Shown here piece by piece: positions 26,501-33,240 of a stretch of 44,776 nucleotides of DNA (position 1 is its first letter; each line of letters begins with the position of its first letter). The notes below the pieces were generated by a model that was not told the DNA's origin, did not search any database, and saw only the letters and a program-made list of their open reading frames with translations. This stretch comes from CAZTHM01 sp041946825 (GTDB taxonomy: Bacteria; Acidobacteriota; Terriglobia; UBA7540): contig JBHGBD010000033.1 in assembly GCA_041946825.1 (NCBI GenBank), positions 1 to 44,776 of the forward strand. Direction: 5' to 3'. The position numbers and the translations under genes are program-made.

Positions 26501-26928
26501 TTCGCACCCGGCGCGGCCTCGGGGATTTCGTGATCGAAGCGAACCACCTCCCCGGCCGGAGTGACATCTATCCGATACTCTTCCTGCTGCTGCGGCATGA
26601 ACCACCGGTGCGACCACCGCCAGAGATGCAGCGGGCCGCGCGTCAGGCTGTTCATGCGCTCGAGGCCCTGGGTTCGCTCAACGTAAACTTTTGCAGAATC
26701 GTCAAAGTCGAACACCGCCGTGTGCCGGTAACCGTCCACTCGAATCCCGCGCTCGGCGAGGAATTTTTCGGCCAGAGGGCGTGAGTCGTCGCGATTGACG
26801 CGGAAGTCGATGGAGGCCTCGGGAAACGCCCGCCAAAAGTATTTCGCACCGATGCCCAACGAAAGAGCAGAGATGAGCGCCACCATGACAATTGTCTTGT
26901 GTTCCGTGGAGGTCAGTTTGATCGGCAT
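23566..26928 (-). CDS. Large CPBP-family intramembrane protease with internal duplication
   Basis: 1120 residues from ATG 26928, far longer than the usual 200-300 for this family. One N-terminal helix is followed by an extracytoplasmic region (about 35-235), several helices, then the CPBP/Abi core: Glu422-Glu423-x3-Arg427 in SEELQFRAF, His456 in FLWGFLH, and His494-x3-Asp498 in HYSVD. A second helix and extracytoplasmic region (about 600-800) repeats the first (AAPGANL versus DAPGATL, DGDQVAG versus AGDQVVG, KVPEQW versus KLPEEW). Further helices follow without the catalytic Glu pair. It probably cleaves membrane substrates or processes prenylated peptides. Substrate unknown. It is convergent with the asparaginase gene. 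Confidence 0.85.
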   Translation of the reverse strand: MPIKLTSTEHKTIVMVALISALSLGIGAKYFWRAFPEASIDFRVNRDDSRPLAEKFLAERGIRVDGYRHTAVFDFDDSAKVYVERTQGLERMNSLTRGPLHLWRWSHRWFMPQQQEEYRIDVTPAGEVVRFDHEIPEAAPGANLEATTAQGLAEDFLRRVMKRDLADLEFVEGETEKRPARTDHTFTWKQKSVDLGDGSLRISVEIDGDQVAGCREFVKVPEQWSRDYEKLRSRNQSAQLVAEVFFILLTVAMLVILVLRLRDRDVPLRLSAWLGLVATLLYFLGQMNNYPMAVFGYRTTDSFSSFVAGYLQRSLLSALGVGAFIFFLTAGSEPVYREGLPGLASLRRTFTWQGLRSRSFFMANIVGIGLTFFFFAYQTIFYLAANKLGAWAPSDVNYSDLLSTRIPWVWVLFIGFLPAVSEELQFRAFAIPFLNRLFRYRFIAIVMASFLWGFLHSAYPNQPFFIRGVEVGVGGVIISIIMLRFGILATLIWHYSVDALYTAFLLLRSPNHYLMISGAITAGIMLVPLAISLLAYLRTGTFSEESALTNASEGVCRPERKEAVAVTGARVDYAPLDTRRLWLAAAMAAAFAGLTLLPVARFGDGIRLNVTRQGALRAADDFLRQKQVEPGRYQTAAILRENVDPLAVRYLLENRTVQEADRIYRHATRLLLWQVRYFRPLEKEEHLVYIDPTTGRAFNYRHVLDEDAPGATLSSDEARTRAAEFLKEQGYQVEDYDPQDAVYKKRKGRADYSLVWQSKDSGPSGALTVKDAHFRVEVDVAGDQVVGLSRYFKLPEEWQRRRQATTLANVVLFGAAIILGAGLAGGGILLFVRQIRHGEIHWRPAGVIGALVAIVFALAQLNQLPRFYQAYDTSQPMTAFWVAIVASLVIVPIVAGLLACLLIGLATSLYPQALMVFQGIARHAWRRDAAVAAVLSLAAAAGLSRLGDFAATHFHTVAPVRIEIVPDFFDALWPGAAYIFRGTLYAFFLPAIVGGVVYLLKYGLERRAIWVWLLGVLVLLSVGPSRAHSGAEYLAGGFAALLQLLVAVAFIVFFFRDNVLAYVAAAFCLPLAEPLVSLLTQPAAFFRLNGALLAVFVCLVLAWMFLARGQPSQNSEAAGG

Positions 26929-27057
26929 TCAATCCTCATTTCCGGCTCACGTAAATGGCGGGGATTATACCAGTGGAAGGAACATCCATGTCGGTTGCTG
27001 GTGGCGAGTCGTCGCCACAGAAATCTTCTACGGCCCGTCACGGGTATTCGATGCGAA

Positions 27058-27546
27058 TTAGCGGGCGGGTTTTGCACCTTGGTTCAACCAGACTTCGGGC
27101 GGAACCAGCCATTTGACCATTGTCCACGCCCCCGTGCCATCCGAGTAGTAGCCCTCGAGCCGGTCATGTTTGACGTAGCCACGCTTCTCGTAGAACGCCT
27201 GCGCAATCAGATTGTCTTCCGCGGTCTCGAGGGAGAGGCAAATCAGGTGACGTCTGCGCGCCCACTCTTCAGCGGCATCCATCAAAGCTTTCCCGACTCC
27301 CTTTCGCCGCCAGGCATCGACCACGTCAATCGTGATAATGTGCCCGAGAGACTTGGTGGGATGCCGGTTAGCAATGAGGAATCCCACAGTCTCATTCCCC
27401 TCTTCCGCCACCCAGGTCACGGCATCGCGATGCCGGATAAAGCCTTCCAGTTCTCCTCTGGAATATGAGATTCCAGGCGCGAAACACGATTGGTCGATTT
27501 CATGGAGCCTCTGAAGGTCGCTTGGCCGAAAGGCGCGAAGTTGCAT
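27058..27546 (-). CDS. GNAT-family N-acetyltransferase
   Basis: 162 residues from ATG 27546. The acetyl-CoA loop is in VVDAWRRKGVGKALM (R-R-x-G-V-G) after the beta-4 strand LGHIITIDV. The C-terminal half has EDNLIAQAFYEKRGYVKHDRLEGYY, a pattern shared with RimI-type ribosomal protein S18 acetyltransferases and related enzymes. The substrate cannot be read from sequence. It sits between the CPBP protease and a class V aminotransferase on the same strand, separated by 129 and 71 bp. Confidence 0.9.
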   Translation of the reverse strand: MQLRAFRPSDLQRLHEIDQSCFAPGISYSRGELEGFIRHRDAVTWVAEEGNETVGFLIANRHPTKSLGHIITIDVVDAWRRKGVGKALMDAAEEWARRRHLICLSLETAEDNLIAQAFYEKRGYVKHDRLEGYYSDGTGAWTMVKWLVPPEVWLNQGAKPAR

Positions 27547-27617
27547 CTTGGTCCGGAGTTCTTCACCCCTTGTCCGGTCTAGTCTTCACCGCCATACGCC
27601 CGGCGGAACAAAACGGA

Positions 27618-28754
27618 CTACGCGCGACCAACTATCGACAAGAGCTTATCGATGTCCGCTTCGTTATTGTACAAGTAAGGCGAGACGCGGATGACGTCAT
27701 GGCGCAGACTGACCGCCACCTGGTGGGCCCTGAGTTTCTGATGCAGCGCTGCGGTGGCATCGAGAGATCCTGCCTGAAATCCGAGAATCGTCGAGCGAAG
27801 GGCAGCACCTGGTTTGCAGGAAAGACGATACCCGGCCTTTTCGATTCCTTCTTGCAGCCGGTCGAGGAGGCGCCAGCAATGCTCACTCACCGCTCGCACA
27901 CCAACACCTTCCACAAACTCGAGCGAAGCTTCGAGCGCGTGGAGATTCAAGAAGTTCGAGGTCTCCCCGACGTCGAAGATGCGCGCTTCACGAACCAGCG
28001 TGAATTCACTCCCCGGCAGGGCATCGAAATCCTCGCTTCCTTCGATACTCATCCAGTTTATGACCGGACAATCGAGCCGATCCAGGATTGGCGAATTCAG
28101 GTAAACAAACGCTGTGCCGTACGGTCCCAGAAGCCACTTGTATGCCGCTACCGCCATGACGTCGACGGGCATTTCGTGGAGGTTCAGCTCCAAGGCTCCC
28201 ACGCCTTGTGTTCCGTCCACGGCAAACAGGCTGCCGTGGCGATGTGCCAGCTCGCCAAGTGCCGCGAGATCGATCCTTTCCCCGCCCATATAGCTGACCC
28301 AGTCGAGGGCCAGCAATCGAGTGCGTGGCGTCATCACAGGCGCGACATCGTCAACCGTCACGGTGCTCGTCGCCGTGTTGATCGCATGGACGCGCACGCC
28401 GAGACGCCGTAGATGCAACCACGAAAAGAGATTGGAGGGGAAGTTACGCGAGGCGATCACTACTTCGTCCCCCGGACCCATTTGGAGCCCGGTGGCCACG
28501 ATACCGAAGCCCTGCGTAGCGCTGCTGGTTAAGGCGATTTCAGACGGGTCGGCGCCGATCAGCCTCGCCAGCCGGGCGCGCGCGCGGCGTGGCAAATCGA
28601 AGTACTCCGGTGAATAAAGGCGGTCAGGACGGCGCTTCAGCTCGATGGCTTTATGGATGCGTTCCACCGTCACTCGCGGAAACGGCCCTTGATAGGCGCA
28701 GTCCAGATAGACCGTCGGAGCAAAGTCGTCAAATTCCCGTTGAAAGTCGCGCAT
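27618..28754 (-). CDS. Class V PLP-dependent aminotransferase
   Basis: 378 residues from ATG 28754. Fold-type I PLP enzyme of the class V group (cysteine desulfurase, isopenicillin-N epimerase, kynureninase-like). Landmarks: TSSATQGFGIVATGL in the phosphate region, Asp180 in LFAVDGTQGVGALELN, and the Schiff-base Lys206 in AAYKWLLGPYGTAFVYL. A C-terminal small domain ends VIRVSPYLYNNEADIDKLL. The desulfurase Cys loop is not evident, so I favour an epimerase/lyase or aminotransferase of unknown substrate over an IscS-type desulfurase. No sulfur-transfer or NAD genes lie nearby. Confidence 0.88.
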   Translation of the reverse strand: MRDFQREFDDFAPTVYLDCAYQGPFPRVTVERIHKAIELKRRPDRLYSPEYFDLPRRARARLARLIGADPSEIALTSSATQGFGIVATGLQMGPGDEVVIASRNFPSNLFSWLHLRRLGVRVHAINTATSTVTVDDVAPVMTPRTRLLALDWVSYMGGERIDLAALGELAHRHGSLFAVDGTQGVGALELNLHEMPVDVMAVAAYKWLLGPYGTAFVYLNSPILDRLDCPVINWMSIEGSEDFDALPGSEFTLVREARIFDVGETSNFLNLHALEASLEFVEGVGVRAVSEHCWRLLDRLQEGIEKAGYRLSCKPGAALRSTILGFQAGSLDATAALHQKLRAHQVAVSLRHDVIRVSPYLYNNEADIDKLLSIVGRA

Positions 28755-28856
28755 AGTGAGGACAGCAGTCTACAGTTCCGGCCGCGGTAAAGACAAGCGG
28801 CGATTCATCTCACAGACTTGGCGACGGGTACGAGGATAAATCAGGAATAGCGCAGG

Positions 28857-29687
28857 TCAAGAGCCAAACCAGCGGCGGAGGAGGGAGACAGGAGCCGGGG
28901 GAGCGACGAAAGAAAACTCTGAAAGGAGGTCATCCACAGCACCCAGGGAGAGTGGTCCGGTCTCTTTACGCAGATAGTTAACCTCCCGTAAAGCCATCCA
29001 GGATTCCATACAATTCAAGCACCGCGAGATGTGCGCTTCGGCGGGAGATTTGTCGTACCACGAAATTTGGCCGTCGAGGATGCGAACCAGGAGACGTCGG
29101 GCCACACACTCGGGTTTGCGCGCGGCGCGCGCCTGGCGAATAAAATCAAGCCATCGGGCAGGCCAGAGGCAAGAATCCCTATCCTCCTGGAGAATCGCGC
29201 CGTACCTCGCGCCGAGCTGTTCGAGCGCTTTATCCGCAATCGAGGGCGGCACTCCGGCGATTTTCTCCGCCGTCGAATCCGAATAACCGGCAAGCTTCAG
29301 GAAGGCAATTTCCTGGTGCGCGAACGGCAAACCCCGTAACAGGGCCGCAACCGACTCGAGCGTGAGGGGTGCATCACCCGCGGGCTCCGTGGAGGTTGGC
29401 AGCCGCGCGGCGCCAATCTCCAGGAGGAAAATCCTGAAGTCCATCAGGAATTCGCGTTCAGAAAGGTGATCGAAAGTCCGCAACCGCTCGTACTGATTGG
29501 CCGCCAGAACCGCCAACGCGTCCCGGAAAAGCTGCCGCTGCGCCTTCCCCTCAAGAGCGGAAAGGTAGAAATCGAGGATACGAAATCCCACCGGAGCGTA
29601 GTTCTGCAAGAGATAAGCCCATGCCGCGCGCTCACCCGTCTCACACAAGGGGAGGCATTGCTGGAAGGTCAGGGGTTTTGAAGACAT
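28857..29687 (-). CDS. Sigma-factor-like protein fused to an anti-sigma-type zinc finger
   Basis: 276 residues from ATG 29687. Residues 1-95 are helical and resemble a divergent sigma region 2. Residues 108-165 look like a sigma region 4 helix-turn-helix (LPFAHQEIAFLKLAGYSDSTAEKIAGV). Residues 215-230 carry HisxxxCysxxCys (His219, Cys223, Cys226), the zinc motif normally found in separate anti-sigma factors. No membrane helix is present. I infer a soluble regulator combining sigma-like and zinc-binding modules. The region 2 core motifs are weak, so it may not bind polymerase. The upstream gene starts 120 bp away. Confidence 0.6.
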   Translation of the reverse strand: MSSKPLTFQQCLPLCETGERAAWAYLLQNYAPVGFRILDFYLSALEGKAQRQLFRDALAVLAANQYERLRTFDHLSEREFLMDFRIFLLEIGAARLPTSTEPAGDAPLTLESVAALLRGLPFAHQEIAFLKLAGYSDSTAEKIAGVPPSIADKALEQLGARYGAILQEDRDSCLWPARWLDFIRQARAARKPECVARRLLVRILDGQISWYDKSPAEAHISRCLNCMESWMALREVNYLRKETGPLSLGAVDDLLSEFSFVAPPAPVSLLRRWFGS

Positions 29688-29806
29688 GCGTTCCGCGAAT
29701 CCTGCAGACTCTTAGATCCCGCCACGATTCTCATCAAGATGATTGTCAGTACCGCTGGGGGAAAAACGCAACAAGAGCAGTGAGTGCGGCAAAGGAAACA
29801 AGGCGA

Positions 29807-30355
29807 TCATTTATGTTCGGCATCACTCACGCTTTCGGTCAAATGACTCAAAATCAGGGTTGCCGTTTCACCCACCGCCGCGTCCAAAGTGGGAGGGTTG
29901 AAAGGTCGGCGGACGCTGTCCTGCCAGATCGACGCCCCGCTCGTGTCATTGAGATAGACCTCGGACCGAACGATTTTCAATCGCCGCTGGTCGAAGCAAG
30001 TCCCACGAATCACGGCATCCGCTTCCTTGCGGTCAGCCACGATATGGAACCGGCGGGTCTTGGCAAGACCTTCCATGAGTTTCTCACCAAGGGAATTGTC
30101 GATGCGTTCGACGAAAATATTGCGAACACGCAGGAGCTTCCGGGCATCGGTGGTGTTGGACGTTCGAGGCCCGTAGAGCGAGGGGGCCGGCGCGGGACCC
30201 AGAGTCGGGCGCCTTTGCGGTGCCTGTTGTTGCTGGGATTGCCCCTGTTGTTGATCGGCGGGCCGTTTTTCCTCGCCACGAGGCTGATCTTGCTGGGCCC
30301 ACACTGTAGCCGCAAGGATCAAGATTGCCGGTGAGTACTGAAGCCTGAGATTCAT
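29807..30355 (-). CDS. Secreted protein with Gln-rich linker and small alpha/beta domain
   Basis: 182 residues from ATG 30355, chosen because GGGAG lies seven bases upstream and a signal peptide follows (MNLRLQYSPAILILAATVWA). The frame itself reaches 30466. A Gln/Pro-rich stretch (about 21-50) leads to a domain with the pattern RNIFVERIDNSLGEKLMEGL, RRFHIVADRKEADAVIRG, then strands ending SLHLT-like. This pattern is reminiscent of CsgG/LpoB/TolB-N type periplasmic domains. No lipobox is seen. Function unknown. Another small secreted gene lies 119 bp upstream. Confidence 0.65.
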   Translation of the reverse strand: MNLRLQYSPAILILAATVWAQQDQPRGEEKRPADQQQGQSQQQQAPQRRPTLGPAPAPSLYGPRTSNTTDARKLLRVRNIFVERIDNSLGEKLMEGLAKTRRFHIVADRKEADAVIRGTCFDQRRLKIVRSEVYLNDTSGASIWQDSVRRPFNPPTLDAAVGETATLILSHLTESVSDAEHK

Positions 30356-30474
30356 CACGTACTCCCACTCTGATCTGGTACCTGGATGCCGAGAAACCGC
30401 TCCAGAAGCTTTTTCAGAGTCGGCAGGCGGCAGTTGCCCTTTCTCACCCTTCCTGACCCGGCGCAAGGGTTCCC

Positions 30475-30792
30475 TTAGTAGGAACCTTGGCTCTCTTTCA
30501 GCGCCCGTTGGCGATCCCTCAAATCCTGCATCTCATCGCGATGCTTCTCGCGGAGTTCGCGCTCTTCGCGTTCCATCTGGTGCTTCATCATCTGGCGTTG
30601 AGATTTGGGAATCTCCTGAGACTTCATCGATTCGCTGGTGAATTTGTGCTTAAGTTTCAACGCCTTGCGTTCGGCCTTCTGACGTTCCTTGACCTGGCCG
30701 CGTTCGGTCTTGAAATCCTGGCCGAGAAGCAAAGAGCCCGACAGGCAAACTGCCGCGATCCCTGCCGCCAATGCCAACAGAAGTTTGCGCAT
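30475..30792 (-). CDS. Small secreted, highly charged coiled-coil protein
   Basis: 105 residues from ATG 30792, preceded by GGGAGGG four bases upstream. A signal peptide is clear (MRKLLLALAAGIAAVCLSGSLLLG). The mature part is almost entirely charged helix rich in Lys, Arg, Glu and Gln (for example EREERELREKHRDEMQDLRD), suggesting a coiled coil in the periplasm, somewhat like Spy/Skp-type small chaperones in character though not in motif. No known domain was recognised. The frame runs back to 31005, but that part lacks a binding site. Confidence 0.7.
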   Translation of the reverse strand: MRKLLLALAAGIAAVCLSGSLLLGQDFKTERGQVKERQKAERKALKLKHKFTSESMKSQEIPKSQRQMMKHQMEREERELREKHRDEMQDLRDRQRALKESQGSY

Positions 30793-31035
30793 TCGCCCTC
30801 CCCGCATATCACACCGCGCAGGGCACACATCAAATTGCTGCCCCATTTCCCGGGACATGAGACGCCGACTCCCCTCTCCAGCCGAATATAAGCCACAATG
30901 CAGGGTTTGTAAAACAGATTCGATCAAAGCAGTTCGTGTCGGGCCTCGGCGAGAGTTAGTATAGAAACCGCGCCGGCGTTTTTCCCAAGGGGAAAGGTTC
31001 TCCATTAAGGTTTACGCCCGGCCCCAGGCTCCAGG

Positions 31036-31281
31036 GAACTGCCCTACATTCTGGGCGCGGCCGAATTCGGCATGGAGAAATACCGCAACAGCGAACAATC
31101 CTACGTGAAGGCGACGTCCTTCCATCCCGCCATGCCGGTTAATTTCCGCCCCCGCCTCGCCCATGCGTATCTTAAGACTCGCCAGATCGAGAAAGCCCAG
31201 AGCCAGTCGCAGGCCGATCATCGCGATGCGCCCGAGGGATCAGCCGCCGAAAGGGTCAGGAAAACACTCAAACGACTTGAA
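31036..31281 (+). pseudogene. Remnant of a tetratricopeptide-repeat gene
   Basis: A plus-strand frame (open from 31009 to 31398) encodes a TPR-like stretch, LPYILGAAEFGMEKYRNSEQ, then YVKATSFHPAMPVNFRPRLA and AYLKTRQIEKAQSQSQA. This has the hydrophobic/Gly/Tyr/Ala/Pro spacing of two TPR units. There is no supported start and the C-terminal part loses any pattern. I read it as the truncated end of a TPR protein. It stands between two minus-strand genes, in a stretch that otherwise holds no gene. Confidence 0.4.
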
Positions 31282-31394
31282 ACAAACGGCCCGTCGGTTA
31301 CCTCCCACAGCGACGCCGTTGATATTCAAGGTGTCTCGCGCATCGCATCAACTGTGGCCGTTGAGGTGATCTCACATTCGTCTCAACGGGCATT

Positions 31395-32024
31395 TTAGTC
31401 GGCCCCCTGCAGCCGGACCCAACTGCCCTGATAGCAGTAATACACCACCGAAGCCTTGCCGACAAAGGCGTCCTCAATCCCTTGATGTGAGAGCGGAGGG
31501 GGCTTGGGGCCGCCATAGGCCTTTTGGTATTCAAGGATTGATTTAGGGGCGACAGGTGAAATCATCCTGGAGTACTCAATCCTCCCCTCGCTCATCCCTT
31601 GCAGAACGAGCTTATCATCGCCGGGCGCCAGCTCACTGGGGCACTCGTCCGCCCCGCCCCAAAACACTAACACGCTCGATTTCCCCATCCGCGAACACAA
31701 GACCGCCCAATCGGTTTGACCGGCTTTGGCAAACTCTCCGGCAACGACGTTGTGGTGTTTCGCAATGCTCGGAACCTGTGGAATCGTACATCCAAGATCC
31801 TTCAGACGGCTCCTGTAACGAACTGGAAGACGTTTAAAGGCCGAGGGGGGAAGACGCTTTATTTCCTTGGCAGCGGTCTCCCATTCATCGAGCTGGCCAG
31901 ATCTTGGGAGACCCTGCGTCGTTGCCACCATATGCGCAGCGCAAAGCGCTACGACTGCAATCAAATAGCAACTCCAAAGGTCTCCCTTCCGGAATCCGAC
32001 TGATGCTTGGCGAGGACATTGCAT
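31395..32024 (-). CDS. Hypothetical secreted protein
   Basis: 209 residues from ATG 32024, chosen because AAGGGAG lies about eight bases upstream. The frame extends to 32054 without support. An N-terminal hydrophobic segment (SCYLIAVVALCAAHMVA) suggests export or a membrane anchor. The mature part has several Cys and Trp residues (WAVLCSRMGKSSVLVFWGG, ADECPSELAPG) and ends VVYYCYQGSWVRLQGAD. I do not recognise the family. It stands alone, with about 130 bp before the oxidase-type gene pair. Confidence 0.65.
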   Translation of the reverse strand: MQCPRQASVGFRKGDLWSCYLIAVVALCAAHMVATTQGLPRSGQLDEWETAAKEIKRLPPSAFKRLPVRYRSRLKDLGCTIPQVPSIAKHHNVVAGEFAKAGQTDWAVLCSRMGKSSVLVFWGGADECPSELAPGDDKLVLQGMSEGRIEYSRMISPVAPKSILEYQKAYGGPKPPPLSHQGIEDAFVGKASVVYYCYQGSWVRLQGAD

Positions 32025-32154
32025 GAAACTGACTCCCTTGTCTCCGAATTGCAATCTGCCGAAGTAAGGTCATCGTACGCGGGCCGACCCCGCCCTGGCA
32101 ATCCGAGGATTTGGGACTTTGACTGATACCTTGTGGCGAAGACCTCGCCGGGTG

Positions 32155-33240
32155 CTAGGACGGACGAACTCGGGTGGGCTGCAGGCGGAAGAATTGATAA
32201 AGCATCCATCCCAGCGTGCCGATGCCTGCCAGGAGCACCACAACGAAAATCGAAAAGACGATCCATTGGCCCTCCACGGGGAGTGTGTGGGGGTCGAAGT
32301 AAGGTTGCAGGCGTGCGATACGGGCAATATGGCGAACCACCGTCATCAGCGAGATGGTGCCGACGATCGCCACGGTACATGCGGCAAGGCTCCTACGTGC
32401 TGCCAGCATCCCCAGCACTGCGAGGATTACGGCAGCGACCAGGATGGCCGTCGATAGGCGGTCACCTCCAAGGAAGGAGCTGCGAATCTCATGGGGCTGG
32501 CTAAAGAGGAACCACAAACCCGTCAGAAGCTGTACGCCGGTTCCCGCCATGAACCATCGGATGCCATAGCGGCGCGACCAGGCAGAAAGTTCGGGAGCCT
32601 CATGGGACCATTGGCCGGCGATGACGGCCAGTCCCAAGCCCGCCACGGCCAAGGAGGCCACAAGAAAATGGCTGAGCCGGGCGAAGGTCAGAAGGTCGGC
32701 AAGGCCGAGATAATTACCCACCGGGCCCGCCAGGAACTTCTCAAAGAAGATCTGCGGCCGCTCCAGCAGGCTCATGTTCTGGGTGAAGATCTTCATGATG
32801 TGGAGGAAGAAAAGCGAAGTCAGGAGCATCACCCAGAAAGCCCGTGGCCCCAACTCTTCCTGCTGCATGTTGAACCAATAGATGCCGTAATAGCCAAGCA
32901 CCAGAAGCAGGACCACCGCCAGCCACGACCATGCCATCAGGACGGACGACGTATAGAAGAGCTGGCCATAGAGCAACTGGAGAAAAAGCAGTGGCGCCAC
33001 GCCGAGGGTAATTGTAAACGCCACGATGGGCGGCATGACGCGCGCGGCGCGCCGAGCCAAATCGCGATGCTGGAGATCGCGCCGCCCGAGATAGCTTGAA
33101 ACGGTAAGGATGAGGGTTCCTCCCACCAGCAGGTTCATCAAGATGAAGTGGAGAATCGACGTGAACACCAAAAGGAGCTGGACCAGCCAAGCCGGCGCGG
33201 GCAGAGGAACCGGAACAGGAGCGGGAATCACCGGGTTCAT
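32155..33240 (-). CDS. CydA-related polytopic membrane subunit
   Basis: 361 residues with about nine hydrophobic helices, starting at ATG 33240 inside the stop of the upstream cytochrome gene (ATGA, 4-bp overlap), so the two are translationally coupled. The first helix ILHFILMNLLVGGTLIL (His31) parallels the first helix of its partner, LHIFVSHFAVGGGLFL, suggesting the two subunits are distant relatives. The acidic haem-pocket motif of CydA is not seen. Probably the second subunit of the same complex in the cytoplasmic membrane. The C-terminus is short and basic. Confidence 0.75.
   Translation of the reverse strand: MNPVIPAPVPVPLPAPAWLVQLLLVFTSILHFILMNLLVGGTLILTVSSYLGRRDLQHRDLARRAARVMPPIVAFTITLGVAPLLFLQLLYGQLFYTSSVLMAWSWLAVVLLLVLGYYGIYWFNMQQEELGPRAFWVMLLTSLFFLHIMKIFTQNMSLLERPQIFFEKFLAGPVGNYLGLADLLTFARLSHFLVASLAVAGLGLAVIAGQWSHEAPELSAWSRRYGIRWFMAGTGVQLLTGLWFLFSQPHEIRSSFLGGDRLSTAILVAAVILAVLGMLAARRSLAACTVAIVGTISLMTVVRHIARIARLQPYFDPHTLPVEGQWIVFSIFVVVLLAGIGTLGWMLYQFFRLQPTRVRPS

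Noticed and set aside
27465..28412. 315-codon plus-strand frame opposite the aminotransferase
   Set aside because: Antisense to a gene with an identified PLP lysine; no supported start.
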